A stretch of 51,828 nt of DNA from an uncultured Bacteroidota bacterium. GTDB taxonomy: Bacteria; Bacteroidota; Bacteroidia; Flavobacteriales; Flavobacteriaceae. Position numbers and translations under genes: made by a program. The stretch's first letter is position 1, and each line of letters begins with the position of its first letter. The stretch is taken from the NCBI GenBank assembly GCA_902593165.1, contig CACJHI010000010.1, positions 1-51,828 of the forward strand, given 5' to 3'. Below are positions 46,877 through 51,828 of this stretch, piece after piece. A model generated the notes under the pieces. It was not told the DNA's origin. It saw only the letters and a list, made by a program, of their open reading frames with translations, and ran no database searches.

Positions 46877-47896
46877 ATGTTTAAAAGAAATTTTTTTAAA
46901 ATATATATATTATTGTGGTTCATAACAGGCTGTAAAGTAACCTATAATACATATGATTTTGAGGAAAGTCCTGAAATCTTAAAACCAAATTATAGTAAAA
47001 ATGATAGCTGGGCTGTACTACCAGATAAAATTCCAGAAGAAATAACTCAATTTAAAACAGATAACTCTGAGAAAAAAGCTGATGTTTTTTTTATATATCC
47101 AACATTAATTGATGGAAAAAATCAAAAAGAATGGAATTCAAATATATGGGATCCGGAGATTAGGTATGATGTTATTAATAGACCAGTAAAATATCAATCT
47201 ACTGCATGGATGGAAGCTGGAAATCTGTATGTTCCATTTTACAGGCAGGCACATATAAGAGTATTTAATGAAAAATTTAAGAAAGATGGTATAAAAGCTC
47301 TCGATCTTGCATACTCTGATATAAGAGAAGCTTTTATATATTTTCTTGAAAACTTCAATGATGGGAAACCTTTTATAATTGCATCCCATAGTCAAGGTAC
47401 GGTTCATGCTAAAAGATTGATATCTGAATTTATTGATGGAAAAGAGTTACAGAAAAAATTAATTGCTGCATATTTAGTAGGAATTAAAGTCTCTGAAAAT
47501 GATTTTCAAGATATAAAACCAATGAATTCTCCATTTGAAGTTGGGGGGTTTGTATCATGGAATACATTTAAGTACAATAAATACCCTAAAAGAAATAATT
47601 ATGAAAACTGGTTTAAGGGTGGAGTGACCAGTAATCCAATTACATGGGATGATAAAAAGGAAGTAGGTAAAGAGCTTCACAAAGGATTACTGTATAGGAA
47701 TCTCAAAATTTTTAATAATAACATTGACATCAAATTAATAGATGGCATCGTATGGGCCTCATTACCTAATGTCCCAGGAAAATTATTACTTAAACCTGTA
47801 AGAAGCTATCATTTTGCAGATATTAATTTGTTTTGGGTAGACATTCAGAAAAATGCGAAAATTAGAGTTGAACAATGGTTCAAAAAAAACAAATAA
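46877..47896 (+). CDS. DUF3089 lipoprotein, alpha/beta-hydrolase-like
   Basis: 339 aa with lipobox ITGC (Cys19). The DUF3089 core has ADVFFIYPTLIDG, the nucleophile Ser172 in IIASHSQGTVHAKR and the late RSYHFADINLFWVDIQKNA with a likely catalytic His. A secreted or surface esterase is the best guess; substrates of the family are unknown. It starts only 21 bases from the divergent sodC. Confidence 0.8.
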   Translation: MFKRNFFKIYILLWFITGCKVTYNTYDFEESPEILKPNYSKNDSWAVLPDKIPEEITQFKTDNSEKKADVFFIYPTLIDGKNQKEWNSNIWDPEIRYDVINRPVKYQSTAWMEAGNLYVPFYRQAHIRVFNEKFKKDGIKALDLAYSDIREAFIYFLENFNDGKPFIIASHSQGTVHAKRLISEFIDGKELQKKLIAAYLVGIKVSENDFQDIKPMNSPFEVGGFVSWNTFKYNKYPKRNNYENWFKGGVTSNPITWDDKKEVGKELHKGLLYRNLKIFNNNIDIKLIDGIVWASLPNVPGKLLLKPVRSYHFADINLFWVDIQKNAKIRVEQWFKKNK

Positions 47897-47935
47897 TTTC
47901 TGATTTTTTATTAAATTCATAAAAAAATAAAAACT

Positions 47936-49369
47936 ATGGCCTCATCAAATAAATCTAGAAGAAAATTTATAAAGAATTCAGCATTAGCATCATCACTATT
48001 CATTGTGCCAAGACATGTCTTAGGTGGCACAGGTTATACTGCTCCAAGTGATAGGCTTAATCTGGCTGGAATAGGATTACACGGTAAAGGAAACTCAGAC
48101 ATACTTCATGCAAGTGTTGGTGGAAGAGAAAATGTTGTAGCCCTTTGTGATGTTCATCAAAATGCATATGGTGCTCAAATTGCTGCAGAGAAATTTCCAA
48201 AAGCAAAATTTTATACTGATTACAGAGAGATGTTAGAAAAAGAAGATCTGGATGGAGTTACAATTTCCACTCCTGATCATACTCATGCTAATATTTCTAA
48301 GGCAGCCATGGAAAAAGGAATTCATGTTTATGTTCAAAAACCTTTAACTCATAATGTTAAAGAGGCGAGAATGTTAACAGAGCTTGCAACAAAGAATAAA
48401 ATTGTTACTCAAATGGGTAATCAAGGGGCATCAAACCCGGAGCAAAAAATGATCCAGAAATGGATAAAAGATGGAAGAATTGGAAAAGTGCACACTGTCT
48501 ATACATGGACTAATAGACCAGTTTGGGCTCAAGGTTCTCCAATGCCAGATCCAGATCCATCTCAAAAACCTGATGGTATGGATTGGGACCTATGGATTGG
48601 GCCTGCAAAAAATAATGGATATACACCAGGTCTACACGCATTTAGTTGGAGAGGATACTGGGATTATGGAACAGGTTCATTAGGTGATATGGGATGCCAT
48701 ATTATGGATGTCCCGATTAAAGCTCTTGGAATGTTTGAGCCATATAGTATTGAGGCTAGTGTTCCTAGAACACCCTACGTAGCTGACTATACACCAGCTC
48801 CAATTTATGATGACTCATGTCCTCCAAGTTCTTATGTGACATACAAGTTTAGACCATCTAAGCTCAATGACTCACCAGTTAAATTGATCTGGATGGACGG
48901 AGGATTAAGACCTTCTCATCCTGATATTATAACAGATAAAGATGATATTGGAGAAAATGGAGTATTAATGTTTGGAGAAAATGGTTTAATCTGGAGTGAT
49001 AATTATGGTATTAATGCTAGATTATACATAAATGGTGTAGAAGGAGTAGTTGAAAAAGGAAAAATTTCTGAAATAAATGCGGTTGAATTTGGACATCAGA
49101 AATATTGGGTTGATGCTATCAGAGATGGATATGGTAGTGAAAAATATAATAATCTTACATCAAATTTTGATTTTGCTGGGCCGTTATCTGAGATTGTATT
49201 GTTAGGTAATGCAGCAATTAGAAGCAGCCTTTTAAAGAGATCACCTAGGAGTAACGTCTTTATAGGTAAGAAACAGCTATTATATGACAGTAAAAATATG
49301 GTTATAACTAACCTTGATAGAGCTAATCAATATCTAACTAGAGAATATAGATCAGGCTGGGAAATTTAA
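47936..49369 (+). CDS. Tat-exported Gfo/Idh/MocA oxidoreductase
   Basis: 477 aa. Twin-arginine signal SRRKFIKNSALASSLFIV (7-24), so it is exported folded, with its nucleotide. The Rossmann loop is LAGIGLHGKGN (43-53), divergent from GxGxxG. The usual EKP is QKP (134-136). The large C-terminal domain has WDLWIGPAKNNGY, WRGYWDYGTGSLGDMGCHIMD and WVDAIRDG, as in the long secreted members common in marine Bacteroidota and Planctomycetes. Probable NAD(P)-dependent sugar chemistry; the substrate is unknown. Confidence 0.88.
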   Translation: MASSNKSRRKFIKNSALASSLFIVPRHVLGGTGYTAPSDRLNLAGIGLHGKGNSDILHASVGGRENVVALCDVHQNAYGAQIAAEKFPKAKFYTDYREMLEKEDLDGVTISTPDHTHANISKAAMEKGIHVYVQKPLTHNVKEARMLTELATKNKIVTQMGNQGASNPEQKMIQKWIKDGRIGKVHTVYTWTNRPVWAQGSPMPDPDPSQKPDGMDWDLWIGPAKNNGYTPGLHAFSWRGYWDYGTGSLGDMGCHIMDVPIKALGMFEPYSIEASVPRTPYVADYTPAPIYDDSCPPSSYVTYKFRPSKLNDSPVKLIWMDGGLRPSHPDIITDKDDIGENGVLMFGENGLIWSDNYGINARLYINGVEGVVEKGKISEINAVEFGHQKYWVDAIRDGYGSEKYNNLTSNFDFAGPLSEIVLLGNAAIRSSLLKRSPRSNVFIGKKQLLYDSKNMVITNLDRANQYLTREYRSGWEI

Positions 49370-50679
49370 AGATCCATATTTATTGATAGAATAACTCTTC
49401 TGTTTTTCTTTCTTTCACTAAGAGGGATATTAGGGTAGTCTGGCTTATCCTCTCCATAAGCCCTGGTGTTTAATCTTGAATCTTGAACACCATTTTCAAT
49501 TAAATTATCTCTTATTGCGTTAGATCTATTTTTCGATAATTGCATGTTATAATCAGATTCTCCCTCTGATGATGCATGCCCATCTATATTGACCTTTACA
49601 TAGTCATATTTATCTAATATTTTGCTTAGATCAGAAATATTTAATTTTTGAGCTTTATTTAATTCATAACTATCAAAATCAAAGAAAAATTCGGAATAAT
49701 TATTAAGAAAATTAGATAGAGAAACTGGAAGTTTTGGACATCCACCAAGTTCTTTTTCTCCTGCTTCGCTTGGGCAATTATCATTAATATTTGGAATACC
49801 ATCATTATCTATGTCAGCTAATTTGCATCCTCCATTAGATTTTGGTCCAGCTATATTTGGACAATTATCAAGATTATCATTTATACCATCTCCATCAGAA
49901 TCAGGACATGGAGCTCCATTTAATCCAGCCTTATTAGGACATGGATCAGTTAAATCTGAAAAACCATCTCCGTCTGAATCAGGACATCCACCCATAGAGT
50001 TTAAACCAGCTTTATCAGGACATTGATCTTTTTGATCTGATATACCATCTCCGTCTGAATCAGGACATCCGTTTAACTCTGAAAGGCCAGGAAGGTCAGG
50101 ACAGTAATCTTTTTTATCAGGGACTCCATCTCCATCAGAATCACCTTTACCAAAATTAAACTTTATTCCAACTACATGTTGAAGATTACTGTAGGCATTT
50201 TTTTCGTCTAATGCTTTGTAACTAATTCCTGTATTTAAAGCTATGTTTTTTGAAATTTGAAAGTCAATTCCAGCTCCAAATGATGGTCCATAGGAAGTGT
50301 TTTTTGATGCAAAACTAACGTCACTCTCTCCAAAATTGGATAAACCATAACCTGCATATAGATAAGGGTTAGTATCCATACCCAAAAACTTGGATTCTCC
50401 TGGAATATTATATTTGATAATTCCATCTAAAGAATAATAGTATAAATCCTCATTTGAGACATTAACATCATTCTCTGAATAATTTATACCTACTGAAAAG
50501 TTGTTAAAAATATATCTTGAGAGACTAAGTGTAGGGAGTTTATACCCTGTTTTATCAGATTCTTCAGCATTAACTGAATTAATTCCAAACTCAAATAACC
50601 ATGGATTTTCTTCATTTTGGCTATAAACTGAGCCTGAAAAACATATGAATAATGCTAAAGAAAGTGTATGGTTTTTCAT
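49366..50679 (-). CDS. OmpA-family outer-membrane protein with thrombospondin type 3 repeats
   Basis: 437 aa from the ATG at 50679, which gives the signal peptide KNHTLSLALFICFSGSVYSQ. A longer ORF to 50826 adds a Cys- and Asn-rich segment with no signal and overlaps the divergent gene, so it is rejected. N-terminal beta barrel (about 20-185), five DxDxDG calcium-binding type 3 repeats (about 190-320), then the OmpA domain that binds peptidoglycan (NIDGHASSEGESDYNMQLSKNRSNAIRDNL). It links the outer membrane to the wall. Confidence 0.92.
   Translation of the reverse strand: MKNHTLSLALFICFSGSVYSQNEENPWLFEFGINSVNAEESDKTGYKLPTLSLSRYIFNNFSVGINYSENDVNVSNEDLYYYSLDGIIKYNIPGESKFLGMDTNPYLYAGYGLSNFGESDVSFASKNTSYGPSFGAGIDFQISKNIALNTGISYKALDEKNAYSNLQHVVGIKFNFGKGDSDGDGVPDKKDYCPDLPGLSELNGCPDSDGDGISDQKDQCPDKAGLNSMGGCPDSDGDGFSDLTDPCPNKAGLNGAPCPDSDGDGINDNLDNCPNIAGPKSNGGCKLADIDNDGIPNINDNCPSEAGEKELGGCPKLPVSLSNFLNNYSEFFFDFDSYELNKAQKLNISDLSKILDKYDYVKVNIDGHASSEGESDYNMQLSKNRSNAIRDNLIENGVQDSRLNTRAYGEDKPDYPNIPLSERKKNRRVILSINMDL
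49736..50142 (-). repeat. Five thrombospondin type 3 repeats inside the OmpA gene
   Basis: Imperfect units of about 23-27 codons, each PDSDGDGxxDxxDxCPxxAGL-like. Arms such as CCATCTCCGTCTGAATCAGG recur at DNA level, so slippage or gene conversion could change copy number. Confidence 0.8.
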
Positions 50680-50715
50680 GTTAGTATTAAAATATGAAAA
50701 AATTTTGTTAATACA

Positions 50716-50723
50716 TAAGTTTG
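50716..50723 (+). promoter_or_regulatory. TAAGTTTG promoter box of the last oxidoreductase gene
   Basis: Full TAnnTTTG match 25 bases before the ATG at 50749, in the divergent region shared with the OmpA gene. No clear -33 TTTG. Confidence 0.45.
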
Positions 50724-50748
50724 AATTATAATTATGAAAATTTAAAAT

Positions 50749-51825
50749 ATGAGTAAAAAAATAAGAGTCCTTGTAATTGGATGTGGGAATATGGGAGCAT
50801 CTCATGCTACAGCATATCATACTCATGATGGATTTGAAATATGTGGATTAGTATCAAGAGGAAAAAGTAAAGACATTTTAAATAATTCACTTAAAAGCAA
50901 CTACAGCACTTTTACTGATTATAAGTTAGCAATATCCGAGACAAAACCTGATGCAGTCTGTATATCAACATACCCTGATACTCATGAAGAAATATCTCTA
51001 TTCGCACTTGAAAATAACTGTCATATTTTTTTAGAGAAGCCTATTGCTGCAGATTTAGTAGGTTCAAGAAAAATAATAGAGAAAGCGGAAGAACATAACA
51101 AAAAATTAGTTGTCGGATACATTTTGAGGCACCATCCAATATGGAAAGAGTTTATAAAAGAATCAAAAAAATTAGGAAAGCCTGTTGCAATGAGAATGAA
51201 TCTTAATCAACAAAGTTCAGGCGAAACTTGGGAAGTTCACAAGAATCTCCTTGCATCTTTAAGCCCAATTGTAGACTGTGGTGTTCACTATTTAGATGTG
51301 ATGTGTCAAATTACACAATCCAAGCCACTTAGTGTATCAGCAATTGGCGTTAGGCTCTCAGATGAGATTCCAACAGATAATTATAATTATGGCCAACTTC
51401 AAATTAGATTTGAGGATGGTTCAGTCGGTTGGTATGAGGCTGGATGGGGTCCAATGATAAGTGAAACAGCATTTTTTGTAAAAGATGTAATTGGTCCAAA
51501 TGGATCAGTATCAATTGTGTCAGATGATGATACCTTTAAAAAAGATTCAGACAATTTAGAAAATCATACCAAAAATAATTGCCTTAAAATACATAGCTCT
51601 AAATTAGATTCAGATCACAATTTTATTTCACCTAATAAAAAGATTGTATATGATGAGGATCCTTCTCACCAAGACTTATGTGACTATGAGCAAGAATATT
51701 TTTATAAATCTATTTGTGAAAATATTGATTTGAAGTCTCATATGGAAGATGCTTATAAGAGCCTTCAAATTGCTTTAGCATGCGATGAAGCCGTTAAAAA
51801 GTCAAAAACAGTTTTTCTTGATTAG
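50749..51825 (+). CDS. Gfo/Idh/MocA-family oxidoreductase (cytoplasmic)
   Basis: 358 aa, complete: the TAG ends three bases before the window edge. Rossmann loop VIGCGNMGASH (9-19), the EKP motif intact (96-98), and C-terminal domain with ASLSPIVDCGVHYLDVM, where the Asp-x-x-x-His pattern is the usual catalytic site. No signal peptide, unlike the Tat-exported relative just upstream, so they work in different compartments. Substrate unknown; sugar or inositol oxidation is typical of the family. Confidence 0.9.
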   Translation: MSKKIRVLVIGCGNMGASHATAYHTHDGFEICGLVSRGKSKDILNNSLKSNYSTFTDYKLAISETKPDAVCISTYPDTHEEISLFALENNCHIFLEKPIAADLVGSRKIIEKAEEHNKKLVVGYILRHHPIWKEFIKESKKLGKPVAMRMNLNQQSSGETWEVHKNLLASLSPIVDCGVHYLDVMCQITQSKPLSVSAIGVRLSDEIPTDNYNYGQLQIRFEDGSVGWYEAGWGPMISETAFFVKDVIGPNGSVSIVSDDDTFKKDSDNLENHTKNNCLKIHSSKLDSDHNFISPNKKIVYDEDPSHQDLCDYEQEYFYKSICENIDLKSHMEDAYKSLQIALACDEAVKKSKTVFLD

Positions 51826-51828
51826 AAA

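Noticed and set aside
49811-50026. Antisense ORF in the type 3 repeat region
   Set aside because: Its regular text is the mirror of the Asp/Gly repeat; it has no start context and no independent support.
50680-50826. N-terminal extension of the OmpA gene to 50826
   Set aside because: It overlaps the divergent oxidoreductase gene and its promoter box, has Cys/His/Asn-rich text with no signal peptide, and the ATG at 50679 gives a standard signal sequence.

Overview
The window looks like a chromosomal piece of a small-genome, AT-rich member of the Flavobacteriia (Bacteroidota), probably marine. The grounds are a SusC/SusD outer-membrane uptake operon, many SPII lipoproteins with short lipobox signals, Bacteroidota-type promoter boxes (TAnnTTTG, twice with a TTTG box 18-19 bases upstream), flavobacterial gene neighbourhoods (recF-TPR-ribH-small protein-mutL-rhomboid-rhomboid; parA-parB-DUF5683-lepB; RSH-fur-purA-OstA; DUF349-aroE-DUF368-TPR), and extreme compaction. 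Genes overlap by 1-17 bases, and five convergent pairs share or cross stop codons. I see no phage, insertion sequence, CRISPR array or rRNA operon.

Layout. 1-6.8 kb: rlmB, then a terminator, then the minus-strand operon susC-susD-lipoprotein, which is an outer-membrane nutrient import system with an unusual third lipoprotein. 6.8-10.7 kb: a secreted protein of unknown function, lysA (last step of lysine synthesis), sucC (TCA cycle) and an Hsp20 chaperone, closed by a strong bidirectional terminator. 10.7-17.2 kb: a minus-strand operon sua5-cca-ctaA-pRiA4b ORF3-like-uvrB (tRNA modification and maturation, heme A, DNA repair), with ruvX-def divergent to it. 17.2-31 kb: long minus-strand runs carrying DUF349, aroE, the DUF368 lipid-carrier transporter, TPR, OstA/LptA-like, purA, fur-like, RSH (ppGpp), DUF3810, a double-domain PPIase and a DHH phosphoesterase. 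31-37.7 kb: ndk, then DUF721-recF divergent from TPR-ribH-88 aa protein-mutL-two rhomboids. 37.7-44.2 kb: lepB, DUF5683, parB, parA, a DivIC/FtsB-like protein, a sugar-dehydrogenase-like lipoprotein and a protein of unknown family with a hidden kinase-like motif set. 44.2-44.5 kb: two proline tRNAs (GGG and TGG anticodons). 44.5-51.8 kb: oxyR, a PlsC-like acyltransferase, sodC, a DUF3089 hydrolase, a Tat-exported Gfo/Idh/MocA oxidoreductase, an OmpA protein with thrombospondin type 3 repeats, and a second Gfo/Idh/MocA oxidoreductase.

Most content is core housekeeping. The observations I rate highest are: (i) the conserved-looking 355 aa protein beside the proline tRNAs, with a GDxxxxN...IDFD arrangement typical of aminoglycoside-phosphotransferase/HipA-type kinases; (ii) promoter boxes placed so close to the ATG of ndk and sucC that these mRNAs should be leaderless or nearly so, with the proline tRNA promoters acting as an internal ruler for the start site; (iii) a CuZn superoxide dismutase that has lost its aspartate zinc ligand; and (iv) perfect inverted repeats directly before the RSH gene and in the sua5/ruvX divergent promoter region. 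I did not find a clear defence or mobile system.
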